In this document: positions 16,333 through 25,857 of the stretch, piece by piece
Position numbering within the stretch: position 1 is the stretch's first letter
How the letters are laid out: each line of letters starts with the position of its first letter
Origin: JAAYAY01 sp964563135
GTDB lineage: Bacteria; Planctomycetota; Planctomycetia; Pirellulales; Thermoguttaceae
Assembly (NCBI GenBank): GCA_964563135.1
Contig: CAZLWV010000003.1
Span: 73,739 to 137,738 of the forward strand
Length of the DNA stretch: 64,000 nt
Reading direction: 5' to 3'
Translations under genes and position numbers: made by a program
The notes under the pieces: model-generated
Told to the model about the DNA's origin: nothing
The model's input: the letters and a program-made list of their open reading frames with translations, nothing else
Database searches by the model: none

Positions 16333-16992
16333 ATGAAGGAAGCGATCCAACCCGATGTTGCCGCTCGATGCAAGCGACTGCTCGACCTCGTGGGTGCGAC
16401 GGTACTGCTGATCGGTCTGGCCCCGGTGCTGGCTGCGGTTGCGCTGGCGGTCCGGCTGTGCCTGGGGCGTCCGATTCTCTTTTTCCAGAAACGTGCGGGA
16501 CTCAACGGCCAGCTCTTCACCATCTGGAAATTCCGGTCGATGCTCGATGCCGTGGATTTCGCAGGACGCCCGCTTCCCGACGACAAGCGGTTGACCGGTT
16601 TCGGGCAACTGCTGCGGAAGACGAGCCTGGATGAACTGCCTCAATTGGCCAACGTGCTCCGCGGCGAGATGAGCCTCGTGGGGCCCCGCCCCCTCGTACC
16701 CCAGTATCTCGACCGTTACACGCCCGAACAAGCCAGGCGCCACGAGGTTCTTCCCGGCATCACAGGCTGGAGCCAGGTGCGCGGACGGAACGCGCTCACC
16801 TGGGAGGAGAAGTTCAGGCTGGATGTCTGGTACGTGGATCACCACAATCTTCGTCTGGATTTCTACATCCTTCTGCAGACGATCGTGACCACTCTGCGCT
16901 GCGATGGTATTTCACATGACGGAAACGCCACGATGCCCGAATTCCTGGGCACGAAGTTCCAGTCGAATGACGCAATAAGGAAGGCTGCTTGA
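16333..16992 (+). CDS. Polyprenyl-phosphate phosphoglycosyl transferase (PglC/WcaJ C-terminal-domain type)
   Basis: Starts a lipid-linked glycan by moving a sugar phosphate from a nucleotide sugar to undecaprenyl phosphate at the inner membrane. At 219 aa it is the short monotopic form. It has KRLLDLVGA with a re-entrant hydrophobic helix (about residues 15-40), FQKRAGLNGQLFTIWKFRSM, the catalytic Asp-Glu dyad in KTSLDELPQL, then GEMSLVGPRPL and PGITGWSQVRGRN. The start was put at ATG 16333 (MKEAIQPDVAARC); ATG 16303 is also possible. The stop TGA overlaps the next ATG (TGATG), which indicates coupling to the aminotransferase. Confidence 0.93.
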   Translation: MKEAIQPDVAARCKRLLDLVGATVLLIGLAPVLAAVALAVRLCLGRPILFFQKRAGLNGQLFTIWKFRSMLDAVDFAGRPLPDDKRLTGFGQLLRKTSLDELPQLANVLRGEMSLVGPRPLVPQYLDRYTPEQARRHEVLPGITGWSQVRGRNALTWEEKFRLDVWYVDHHNLRLDFYILLQTIVTTLRCDGISHDGNATMPEFLGTKFQSNDAIRKAA

Positions 16993-18248
16993 TGAACCCG
17001 GACACGCATCATCGAAACGATCTGGCAATCGACGGGGCCGTCCCCATCCGGCGCAGGCCGCTGCCTCCGTGGCCCGTATTCGGCGAGGAAGATATCGCGG
17101 CGGTCTCGGCGGTCCTTGAGAGCGGGCGGGTCAATTACTGGACTGGCGAAGAGACCCGGAAATTCGAGCAGGAGTTTTCCGCTACGGTGGGCTGTCGATA
17201 TGGGGTTGCGGTGGCCAACGGCACGCTGGCCCTCGAGGCGGCCCTGGCGGCCCTGGAAATCGGTCCGGGAGATGATGTTCTCGTCACCTGCCGGAGCTTC
17301 GTCGCTTCGGCGAGCTGCTGCATCATGCGCGGGGCTCGGCCCGTCTTTGCTGACGTGGATCCAGACAGCCAGAACGTGACAGCCGATACGCTCCAGGCAG
17401 CCATGACCCGGCGAACCAGAGCGATCATTGCCGTCCATCTGGCCGGTTGGCCCTGCGAGATGGACACCATCAACCGCCTGGCGATCGACCACGGCCTGGC
17501 GGTGATTGAAGACTGTGCCCAGGCGCATGGCGCCCGCTATCGAGGCCGGCCCGTGGGTTCCCTTGGCGACGTGGCAGCCTTCTCCTTCTGCCAGGACAAG
17601 ATTATCACAACCGGCGGAGAAGGAGGCATGGTGGTGACCAATCGCGAAGACCTCTGGCAACGGGCCTGGAGTCTGAAGGACCACGGCAAGGACTACGAAG
17701 TCGCTCATCGCCACGATCCAGCGGCGGTCTTCAAATGGCTGCATGCGTCCATCGGCACCAACTGGCGAATGACCGAGATGCAGGGCGTTCTGGGGCGGTT
17801 CGCCCTGCGGAGGCTGCCGCGTTGGTGCGCCCAGCGGCGTCAGTTGGCGTCGTATCTGCAATCAAAACTCGAGAGCCTGCCGGCACTGCGAACCACACGC
17901 CCGCCGGCCCATGTGGGCCATGCATACTACAAGTACTATGCGTTCCTGCGCCCCGAGTATCTGAGGCCGGGATGGAGCCGCGATCGGATCGTCAAGGCCA
18001 TTCAGGCCGAAGGCATCCCCTGTGGCAGCGGCATCTGTCCGGAGATCTATCGCGAACAAGCGTTCCTGAATCACGACTCGTGCCCAGAGGCCCCCCTACC
18101 GGTCGCCCGGCAGCTCGGCGAGACGGCGATTATGCTCTTGGTTCATCCCACTCTATCGCTGGCCGATATGGACGACACCCACCTGGCTGTCGAGCGGGTC
18201 CTTCGCGTCGCTACGGAGGCATCCGTCCACAAGCGACTCGCTGCGTGA
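16992..18248 (+). CDS. DegT/DnrJ/EryC1/StrS-family PLP aminotransferase
   Basis: Puts an amino group on a keto-sugar nucleotide or similar substrate. The protein is 418 aa. Blocks: SGRVNYWTGEETRKFEQEF, VANGTLALEAALAALEIG, VIEDCAQAHGARYRG (Asp and His near the cofactor) and FSFCQDKIITTGGEGGMVV with the Schiff-base Lys. The C-terminal part has HVGHAYYKYYAF and GIPCGSGICPEIY. The ATG at 16992 overlaps the previous TGA by one base and has AAGGAAGG just upstream; a TTG one codon earlier is less likely. Together with the phosphoglycosyl transferase it resembles PglC/PglE-type aminosugar synthesis. Confidence 0.92.
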   Translation: MNPDTHHRNDLAIDGAVPIRRRPLPPWPVFGEEDIAAVSAVLESGRVNYWTGEETRKFEQEFSATVGCRYGVAVANGTLALEAALAALEIGPGDDVLVTCRSFVASASCCIMRGARPVFADVDPDSQNVTADTLQAAMTRRTRAIIAVHLAGWPCEMDTINRLAIDHGLAVIEDCAQAHGARYRGRPVGSLGDVAAFSFCQDKIITTGGEGGMVVTNREDLWQRAWSLKDHGKDYEVAHRHDPAAVFKWLHASIGTNWRMTEMQGVLGRFALRRLPRWCAQRRQLASYLQSKLESLPALRTTRPPAHVGHAYYKYYAFLRPEYLRPGWSRDRIVKAIQAEGIPCGSGICPEIYREQAFLNHDSCPEAPLPVARQLGETAIMLLVHPTLSLADMDDTHLAVERVLRVATEASVHKRLAA

Positions 18249-18278
18249 ACGCCGCCGAGAGCGAGAGGACCGGCGAGG

Positions 18279-21200
18279 CTACTGCCAGAAGCCGTCCAGA
18301 GCAAGCAGGAAACTCAGGGCGGCCAGGTTCGTTCTGTCGCGGTCCGTGCTTGACTTGGAGTGGGCCGTCACCTTGTCAAAGGCGATGATCGCCTGGAGAT
18401 CCGTCTGCTCCGGAGTCGACAGGGTGAGCTGCTTTCCGGCGCCCTCCAGAAGATCGTCGAGGGCGGAATCGTACAGGTTTGCGATGTCGTTGCCGCTGCT
18501 CGCCTGCACCCGGTATTGGTCGAAGGCCTTGCCGCGGAGGAAATAGCCTTCCCCGGAAAGCGTGGCGTGGGTCGGCGCGCCCATGAACGTATCGTCGCCG
18601 GCAGAATCGTAGAAGCGGGCGATGTCCTGCCCGCCGGTGCCCGAATAGCCCAACATCTGTTCGAAGAACTTGGCGCGAAGATAGTAGCCGTCGCCGATCA
18701 TCTTGGCGTATTCGGGGGTGGCTTTGTAGGTGTCATCGCCCTCTGAATCGTACAGCTTCGCCACGTCAGATCCTCCGCTGCGGGCATAGCCGTAAACGGA
18801 GTCGAACCCGTCGCTCCTGAGGCTGTAGCCGGGGCCGGTCATGGAGGCTGCGGTGGGGGATGCAACGAACAGGTCGTTTCCGTCGGAATCCACCAGGCTC
18901 GCCGTGTCGTTGCCGCCGGCGGTCGCATTGGCGACCACGCTGGAGAACAACTTGGCTCGCAGGTAGTATCCGTTGCCGATCATCTTCGAGTAGTCGGTCT
19001 TGCCGATGAACGTGTCGTCACCAGCCGAATCGAACAGCTCGGCCGCGTCGTGGTCCTTGGGGTCTCCTATCCCATGAATTTCTTTGACGCCAACGATCTC
19101 CAGGGAATAGCCTTCTCCACTCATTTGTCCCTGTTCCGGGCGGAGGGTCAGGTGGTCGTCACCGTCCGAACCGTAGAAACGTCCCACATCCTCTCCACCG
19201 CCACCTTCGGCGATTACCGAGCCGAACCCGGACGCGCTGACTTGATAATCGAGAGAGGTGAGTTCGGCGACTCCGGGTCTGAGGACAATCGACTCGGCCG
19301 AGTCGCTTCCGACGAGCGAGAGAATGTTCTGGCCCTTTCCGCCATCGAGTTGAATCGTCTTGTAGATGCTGCCGTCGAGGGATTGCGACTGGCCGTTGAC
19401 CGTGACGACCGGCTGGCTGCCGAGCACGAGGCGGATTTCGTCGTCGTCATCGGTGCCGGAAACCACGGCCGTACTGCCGTTCAGGCTGATCTTCGGCGGG
19501 CGTCCCGCGTCCTTGACCGTGATGGTAAACGACTGGGAGTCGTCGAGGGCAGGAACGGCATTGTCGGTGACCCGCACGGTGATCGTGTACACGCCATATC
19601 CATCGGCCAGGGTCGTAGGCCAGGAGAACTGGCCGGTGGTCGGGTGGATAGTGGCTCCCGCCGGGGCACCTGCGCCGAGCGAAAAAGTGAGCGACTGGGC
19701 GGGAAGATCCGCGTCCTTGGCGGTGGCGGTGAACTGGACAGTCGTGGTCTCGGTCACCGTCTGGTTGGCGATCGCGCCGAGTGCTGGAGCGGTGTTCGCT
19801 TCGGCAACCGCGACTGTGAAGGATTCCGTATCACTCAGAGCTCCCTGACCATTGTCAGTCACCCGCACTGTGATCGAGTAGGTACCCGGCCCGTCGGCCT
19901 CGGTGGTCGTCCACGAGAACTGGCCGGTCGATGAATGGATGCTGGCCCCTGCCGGGGCACCGGGCTCCAGGGAATAGGCAAGCGTCTGGACAGGCAGGTC
20001 GGCGTCGGTGGCCGAGGCTGTGAATGCGACGGTGGCACCTTCGACGACCGACTTGTCGGAAATGTCGCCCAGGACCGGCGCGGCGTTGCTCTCACTGACC
20101 GTGATGGAGAACGACTCGGCATCACTCAGGCTGCCTTGCCCATTGTCCGTGACACGGACTGTGATCGAGTAGACCCCCGGCCCGTCGGCCGTGGTGGTGA
20201 TCCAGGTGAACTGGCCAGTGGCGGCGTTGATGCTGGACCCTGAGGGAGCCCCGACGTCGAGCGAGTACGTGAGTGTCTGGGCGGGCACGTCTGCATCAAC
20301 GGCCGAAGCTGAAAACGCGACCGTGCTTCCCTCGGCCACCGTCTGATCGGCAATCGCTGCCAGAACCGGCGCGGTGTTGCCCTCAGTAACCGTGATCGTG
20401 AATGACTCGGTGTCGCTCAGGGCTCCCTGGCCGTTGTCAGTCACCCGCACTGTGATCGGGTAGGTGCCCGGTCCGTCGGCCTCGACAGTCTTCCAGATGA
20501 ACTGGCCGGTGGTAGCGTTGATGCTGGCTCCACTCGGTGCCCCGACGTCGAGCGAGTACGTGAGCGTCTGGGCGGGCACGTCTGCGTCAACGGCCGAAGC
20601 CGAGAACGCGACCGTAGCTCCCTCGGCCACCGTCTGGTCGGCAATCGCTGCCAGCACCGGCGCGGTGTTGCCCTCGGTGACCGTGACCACGAACGACTCG
20701 GTGTCGCTCAGGGCTCCCTGGCCGTTGTCAGTCACCCGCACTGTGATCGGGTAGGTGCCCGGGCCGTCGGCCTCGGTCGTTGTCCAGGTGAACTGGCCGG
20801 TGGCGGCGTTGATGCTGGCTCCTGAGGGAGCCCCAGCGTCGAGCGAGTACGTGAGCGTCTGGGCCGGCACGTCTGCATCAATGGCCAAAGCTGAGAACGC
20901 GACCGTGGTTCCCTCGGCTACCGTCTGATCGGCAATGGCTGCCAGAACCGGAGCTGTGTTGTTTTCGGTCACCGTGATCCAAAACGACTCGGTGTCGCTC
21001 AGGGATCCCTGGCCGTTGTCGGTCACTCGAATGCTGATCGGGTACGTACCTGGCCCGTCGGTGCCTGTCGTTGCCCACGTGAATCGGCCGGTCGCAGGAT
21101 CGATGCTGGCTCCAGCGGGCGCCCCGGCATCGATAGAGAACGTGAGTATCTGGGTCGGCAAGTCGATGTCGGTGGCTGAGGTTGTGAAACTGACGGTGGT

Positions 21201-24200
21201 CCCTTCCGCCACGGCCTGGTCGGAAATCGTGGCAAGCACCGGTGCAGTGTTGCGCTCGTTGACGGTGACTGTAAACGACTGAACCGCCTCCAGTGTCCCG
21301 GGCCCGTCGTCGGTGGCGCGGATTGACAGGGAGTAGAAACCCGGGCCATCCGTCTCCACGGTTGCCCATCGGAACACACCGCTCACCGGATCGATACTCG
21401 CTCCGGCGGGCGATCCCGAACCGAGGGCATAGGTGATGGTCTGGGCCGGCTGGTCGATATCCGTTGCCGTCACGATGAACTGAACCGTATCGCCCTCGGT
21501 AACCGTCTGATTCGCCACCGCCGCCAGAATGGGGGCCGTGTTTCCTTCGCTCACCGTGATCGTGAATTGGCACGAATCGTCAAGTGGTATCGCCCCGCTG
21601 TCGGTCACGCGGATGGTAATCGAGTAGACTCCCGGACTGTGGGTCTCCGCGGTTGTCCATGTGAACCGGCCGGTAACCGGATCGATGCTGGCTCCCTCGG
21701 GCGCGCCGGCGTCGAGGGAATAGGTCAGGATCTGAGCCGGCCGGTCAGCGTCGCTGGCCGATGCAGTGAACTCGACGGTGGTCCCCTCTGTGACGATCCG
21801 GTTGGCGATCGCCGCGAGAACGGGCGCCGTATTGCTTTCGCTGACGGTGATGGTGAACAACTGGAAATCGTCAAGCGCTGGGGCCCCGTTGTCGGTGACC
21901 CGAACGGTGATCGGATACACTCCGGGACCATTGCTCTCGGTGGTCGCCCAGGTGAATTGGCCTGTGAGTGCATGGATGCCGGCACCCGCAGGCGCTCCGT
22001 TGTCGAGGGAATAGGTGAGTATCTGGGCCGGCTGGTCGGGGTCGCTGGCAGTGGCCGCAAACTGGACCGTGTCGCCCTCACTGGCCGTCACGTCGGTGAT
22101 CGGGTTGAGAGTGGGTGCATGATTGGACGTGTCGGTGGAAACAGTCAGCCGGTACGACTGTTCGACCGTGTTACCTGCGATGTCGACGGCTTGGAACCTG
22201 ACGCTGTGGGGCGAGCCGATGACGGTTGGCGATGGCCAGGCGACGACGCCCGTCGACGGATCGATCGACATGCTGGGTGGGCCATTGAGCAACTGATAGC
22301 GAACGCTCCCGGTTGCCTCCTCTGCAGACTGCACATCGTAGGTGTAGGCCACGCCGGCGGTTGCGGTTTCAGCGGCCAGTGAGGTAATCTGGGGCGCTGT
22401 GGTGTCGACGGTGATCAATGCCGAAGCAGAACTGCCGCTGACGAGATCGACGCGTCCTTTGCGGTTGCCTGCGTCGAGAGGCGCGCCCGAAAAACTCTGA
22501 ACGGCCGTCAGACTGTGGGGCCCATCGCCGAGCATAGCCGCTTCATTGCTGGTGATCGTCACGGTGCCGTCGCTGGCCGCCGTGGTGGTTCCCAGGACCT
22601 TACCGTCGGCAAAGAGGGTTACCTGGGCACCGGCGACGACGCCCGAGACTCCTGCGATGAGGGGCTTGCCCGGCGTGTTGTTCAGGTTGGTCAGGTGGTC
22701 GCTGGAACTCCAGCCGGTGTCGGAGGCAGCGGCGAGTTGGATCGCCGAGGGGGCTGGGGGGCAAACCAGGACCGGTACGAACTGCGTGTCACACTCCTCG
22801 CCGCTGGCGGCACCAACGCTGAAACGAACCGTGTAGACGCCCGGGTTCGAGTCGGTTGAAGTGACGGTCGCCTTGCCGGTTGTCTCGTCAATGGCAACGT
22901 CCAGCTTGCCTGGGGATCCGACCACCTCGGCAGAGAAGTGGATCGTGTCGTTCTCGACGTCGGTGGCAGGGACAGTAAACGCCACCGTCTGGCCGGCGGT
23001 TACCTCGATATCGTCAATGGCTCCAAGGAACGGCCGCGAGTTGGCCCACAAATCCGTGTCGGCGACAACGGTGACGTGGAACGTCTGCTGATCAACCAAC
23101 CCGGCCCCATCGGCCGCTTTGACCGTCACGTCGACCCCGCCCGTGAAGCCTTCGGGGGCAACGAGCACCAGCAGGGCCGTCTGCCGATCCACATAGATCT
23201 CCGCGGTCTGAATAACGACGTCGTTGAGTGGCTTGCCGGAGGCATCCACGGTGACGGCCTCGATTGCCGTACGCACTGCCTGCCCGGCAGTCTGGAACCC
23301 GAATACCGTATGGTCGAAGTCAAGGGATCGTGTCGCTTGTCCAGTGATCAAGAACTGGGAGTCGTTCGTATCGTCGCCGCTGTTGACCAGAGAAAGCACG
23401 CCGGCGGCAGAGTGCTGCAGGTCGGCACGGAATTCGTCGTCGAACCTCACACCACTTCCACCACTGCCGTTGCCGCTGGGATCGCCCCCCTCGATCACGA
23501 AGCGGGAGCCGTCGGATGTCCGGGTCACACGGTGGATGAGCAGGCCGTCGTAGAAGCCGCTTTCAACCAGCTCGATGAACCGGGCGGTTGAGTTCGGGAC
23601 GCGATCCTCGAAGAGTTCAAACTCCAGCGAACCGAACCCGCCCACGTTGAGACGCAAACTGCGATTCGTATCGGAAATGCTGGTCGCCAGCTCCGGCCTG
23701 GTCGCTGTGGCGGAAAACCGGATTGAGTCTCCGTCGAAGTCGTGCCCCTTGAGAGGCAGGTAGAAGGGAACACCTGCCGGGATCGTCACATCGGCAATGG
23801 CTTCCAGTTCGGGAGCTGTGCTGGACTCGGTGACGGTGATTCGGAAGCTCCCCCGATCGCTCAACGCGGGAGTTCCCGAGTCGGTGACGCTCACAGAGAT
23901 CTCAAACGTCTGTCCGCCCGCCGTCTCGTCCGGGGTCCAGGTAAACTGTCCAGACACAGGGTCGAGGATGGCTCCTGCCGGAGGGCTCCCGGTCAGGGCA
24001 AAGGTGAGACTCTGGGCCGGATCGTCCGGGTCGACGGCCGATACCGTCAATGCGACCTTTTGGTTCTCGGCGACGGTCTTGTTGCCGGGTAGTGTGAGAA
24101 CCGGCGGTTGGTTGAAGTCCCCGTCCAGGCCTGTCTGCATCCGCTGTCCGGAGATGTGGCTTCCTTGCTCGGAGGTTGCCGTCCAAAGGACGATGGCCCT

Positions 24201-25337
24201 GTCGCCATGCAGGGCGAGCGACGGTGCGGTCAGCGATGTGTCGGATCTGGAACAGACCGCCGCGGCGCCGTTTGCAGTCCCCCCAGGATCGAAATGCTGA
24301 ACGTGGATTTCCCGGCGGCTGGGGTCCGACGCCGACGCTGCCTCCCAGGCAACAGCATAGTCGCCCGAATCGTTGATGGCCACCGAAGCGTGCCGGCCCG
24401 CACCCACCTCGGTCTGGGTACCAACGGTCAGTCCGTCGACGTCGTAGGCTTGTGTGTAGACCTTCCATTGGTCGGCCGCGGCATCGAAACTCTGCCACGC
24501 AACGAGAAAACTGCCCCCCTCCGAAACCGCCACACAGGGAAGCTGCTGATTGCCGTCGGTCGTGCTGTTGACCAGGAACGGTGCCCCGATTGGCGTTCCG
24601 TCCGATGCCAGTCGCCGTGCATGGATGCCTCCGCTCGATCCGTCCTCGGCGTCGCTTGTCCACGCCACCACCGCCGCGCCCGTCGGATCCGAGCCGATGA
24701 CCGGATGGCGTTGGTTTCCGGCCGACACGGTGTTCACGCCGAATTCGTTCGTCGCGGGCGTTTCATCAGCATGGTAGTGCCGGGCAAAAATACCTGTCTT
24801 GTCGCCGTCTTGATCGCTCGACGTCCAGACGATCGTGAAGTCGCCGTCTGCATCGATCGCCACGGCCGAGAAATTCTGGTTGTTGGCGGTGGTCTGGTTG
24901 ACTCGGAACTCGTCCCCGAGGGGAACGCCCGATGCCTCATAACGGCGGGCATAGACCCCGTACAGGCTGCCGTCCTGCCCCAGGCTCGACCAGGTCACAA
25001 TGAAATCGCCGTCGCTGTCCATGGCGACGGCGGGAAATTTCTGCTGAGAGGCTGTCGTCTGGTTGATGCGGAATTGCGATCCGCTCGGCGCGCCCGTCGA
25101 GTCAAACAATTGTCCAACGACATCGAATCCACTGCCGCCGGTTTCCTCGCTTGACCACACGGCCACAGAATCTCCGTCGCCGTCGCAGGCCACGATCGCC
25201 GCGCGACACTGACCAAAGGTCAGTTGATTCCCATCGGTCTGGGGGTCTGCCGCGAACAGGTCGCCGATTGCTGTGACCGAGAGAAGCCGCCGGTCTTCCA
25301 GCAGCTCGACCCAAAGGCGTCTCTTGGGTTGGAACAT
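18279..25337 (-). CDS. Giant surface protein with WD-like repeats, embedded cyclophilin domain and cadherin-like repeats
   Basis: 2352 aa, probably exported and attached to the cell surface. MFQPKRRLWVELLEDRRLLS holds the planctomycete L-E-x-R-x-L-L-S motif (residues 13-20). About 20-400: five or six repeats of the type AVAMDSDGDFIVTW...VYARRY...FRVNQTT. About 408-535: cadherin-like domain. About 551-720: cyclophilin-type peptidyl-prolyl isomerase (FELFEDRVPNSTARF, LLIHRVTR, FVIEGGDPSGNGSGGSG, SLVNSGDDTNDSQFLI, DHTVFGFQ). About 720-1070: other Ig-like segments. About 1074-1946: nine 97-aa cadherin-like units beginning NTAPVLAAIADQ. About 1950-2352: repeats around LYDSxGDDTF and GYYLRAKFF. The start at ATG 25335-25337 places the motif as in relatives; an upstream in-frame ATG at 25406 is possible. 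It lies convergent to the glycan genes, 30 nt apart. Confidence 0.9.
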   Translation of the reverse strand: MFQPKRRLWVELLEDRRLLSVTAIGDLFAADPQTDGNQLTFGQCRAAIVACDGDGDSVAVWSSEETGGSGFDVVGQLFDSTGAPSGSQFRINQTTASQQKFPAVAMDSDGDFIVTWSSLGQDGSLYGVYARRYEASGVPLGDEFRVNQTTANNQNFSAVAIDADGDFTIVWTSSDQDGDKTGIFARHYHADETPATNEFGVNTVSAGNQRHPVIGSDPTGAAVVAWTSDAEDGSSGGIHARRLASDGTPIGAPFLVNSTTDGNQQLPCVAVSEGGSFLVAWQSFDAAADQWKVYTQAYDVDGLTVGTQTEVGAGRHASVAINDSGDYAVAWEAASASDPSRREIHVQHFDPGGTANGAAAVCSRSDTSLTAPSLALHGDRAIVLWTATSEQGSHISGQRMQTGLDGDFNQPPVLTLPGNKTVAENQKVALTVSAVDPDDPAQSLTFALTGSPPAGAILDPVSGQFTWTPDETAGGQTFEISVSVTDSGTPALSDRGSFRITVTESSTAPELEAIADVTIPAGVPFYLPLKGHDFDGDSIRFSATATRPELATSISDTNRSLRLNVGGFGSLEFELFEDRVPNSTARFIELVESGFYDGLLIHRVTRTSDGSRFVIEGGDPSGNGSGGSGVRFDDEFRADLQHSAAGVLSLVNSGDDTNDSQFLITGQATRSLDFDHTVFGFQTAGQAVRTAIEAVTVDASGKPLNDVVIQTAEIYVDRQTALLVLVAPEGFTGGVDVTVKAADGAGLVDQQTFHVTVVADTDLWANSRPFLGAIDDIEVTAGQTVAFTVPATDVENDTIHFSAEVVGSPGKLDVAIDETTGKATVTSTDSNPGVYTVRFSVGAASGEECDTQFVPVLVCPPAPSAIQLAAASDTGWSSSDHLTNLNNTPGKPLIAGVSGVVAGAQVTLFADGKVLGTTTAASDGTVTITSNEAAMLGDGPHSLTAVQSFSGAPLDAGNRKGRVDLVSGSSASALITVDTTAPQITSLAAETATAGVAYTYDVQSAEEATGSVRYQLLNGPPSMSIDPSTGVVAWPSPTVIGSPHSVRFQAVDIAGNTVEQSYRLTVSTDTSNHAPTLNPITDVTASEGDTVQFAATASDPDQPAQILTYSLDNGAPAGAGIHALTGQFTWATTESNGPGVYPITVRVTDNGAPALDDFQLFTITVSESNTAPVLAAIANRIVTEGTTVEFTASASDADRPAQILTYSLDAGAPEGASIDPVTGRFTWTTAETHSPGVYSITIRVTDSGAIPLDDSCQFTITVSEGNTAPILAAVANQTVTEGDTVQFIVTATDIDQPAQTITYALGSGSPAGASIDPVSGVFRWATVETDGPGFYSLSIRATDDGPGTLEAVQSFTVTVNERNTAPVLATISDQAVAEGTTVSFTTSATDIDLPTQILTFSIDAGAPAGASIDPATGRFTWATTGTDGPGTYPISIRVTDNGQGSLSDTESFWITVTENNTAPVLAAIADQTVAEGTTVAFSALAIDADVPAQTLTYSLDAGAPSGASINAATGQFTWTTTEADGPGTYPITVRVTDNGQGALSDTESFVVTVTEGNTAPVLAAIADQTVAEGATVAFSASAVDADVPAQTLTYSLDVGAPSGASINATTGQFIWKTVEADGPGTYPITVRVTDNGQGALSDTESFTITVTEGNTAPVLAAIADQTVAEGSTVAFSASAVDADVPAQTLTYSLDVGAPSGSSINAATGQFTWITTTADGPGVYSITVRVTDNGQGSLSDAESFSITVSESNAAPVLGDISDKSVVEGATVAFTASATDADLPVQTLAYSLEPGAPAGASIHSSTGQFSWTTTEADGPGTYSITVRVTDNGQGALSDTESFTVAVAEANTAPALGAIANQTVTETTTVQFTATAKDADLPAQSLTFSLGAGAPAGATIHPTTGQFSWPTTLADGYGVYTITVRVTDNAVPALDDSQSFTITVKDAGRPPKISLNGSTAVVSGTDDDDEIRLVLGSQPVVTVNGQSQSLDGSIYKTIQLDGGKGQNILSLVGSDSAESIVLRPGVAELTSLDYQVSASGFGSVIAEGGGGEDVGRFYGSDGDDHLTLRPEQGQMSGEGYSLEIVGVKEIHGIGDPKDHDAAELFDSAGDDTFIGKTDYSKMIGNGYYLRAKLFSSVVANATAGGNDTASLVDSDGNDLFVASPTAASMTGPGYSLRSDGFDSVYGYARSGGSDVAKLYDSEGDDTYKATPEYAKMIGDGYYLRAKFFEQMLGYSGTGGQDIARFYDSAGDDTFMGAPTHATLSGEGYFLRGKAFDQYRVQASSGNDIANLYDSALDDLLEGAGKQLTLSTPEQTDLQAIIAFDKVTAHSKSSTDRDRTNLAALSFLLALDGFWQ
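19498..22121 (-). repeat. Tandem array of nine 291-bp units coding cadherin-like repeats
   Basis: The anchor codons for N-x-A-P recur at 22117, 21826, 21535, 21244, 20953, 20662, 20371, 20080 and 19789, every step exactly 291 bp (97 codons), with no insertion or deletion. Units at 20371, 20662 and 20953 are nearly identical in DNA; the outer units are more diverged. Confidence 0.92.
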
Positions 25338-25857
25338 GTCTGATTCAATTTCTAACGGGCGTTCTGGTTTCTCTTGGCAGTCACTCCTGGTTCCGGGAAC
25401 TGGCATTCCTGCTCTGTGGCCGCAGAACGCGGATCAGAGAATTGCACCGATATCGGCGGTGTCCGTCATGGTGAAAGGTGACAATTGAGATGCACACCCC
25501 CAAAATGGGTCGCTTTCGCCTGCCCCGCAGACCTGCCGGACTGGCGGTACATATTCGCTAATCCGCAAAGTTTGCGTGTTTGCTTATTTCGGAACGCGGA
25601 AGGGGCGCACTGGAGTGGAAGTGCCAGAAGTGGGTTCGGGACAAAGACTTTGGCGACCAAAAACATAGGTCGAGGGTGCAGAATATCCCGCCCGATGTGA
25701 AGTGCCGCTCCGCTCGGAAGACTGGGTTGTCACTCCAGCACCCGCCACGCCTTTCCAGCCGCGTTTCCTCTGGACTCGTTCACCGGTATCAGCCGATGAC
25801 TAGCTGATGACGGCAATGGACTGGCCAACGACAACCTGAACGCCAAGGAGGGCGACG
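25338..25857. other. Intergenic region, no gene seen
   Basis: About 520 bp between divergent genes (surface protein on minus, methyltransferase on plus). It is less GC-rich than the flanking genes. No RNA gene or convincing frame was found; it should hold both promoters, but no clear pair of boxes was identified. Confidence 0.45.

Noticed and set aside
18279..19490. C-terminal G-D-D repeats as RTX toxin repeats
   Set aside because: The nonapeptide G-G-x-G-x-D-x-U-x spacing is absent; units are about 60 residues with a conserved G-Y-x-L-R half.
19498..22121. Regularly spaced repeats as a possible CRISPR array
   Set aside because: Units are 291 bp, contiguous and in frame, and code cadherin-like domains; there are no spacers or cas genes.
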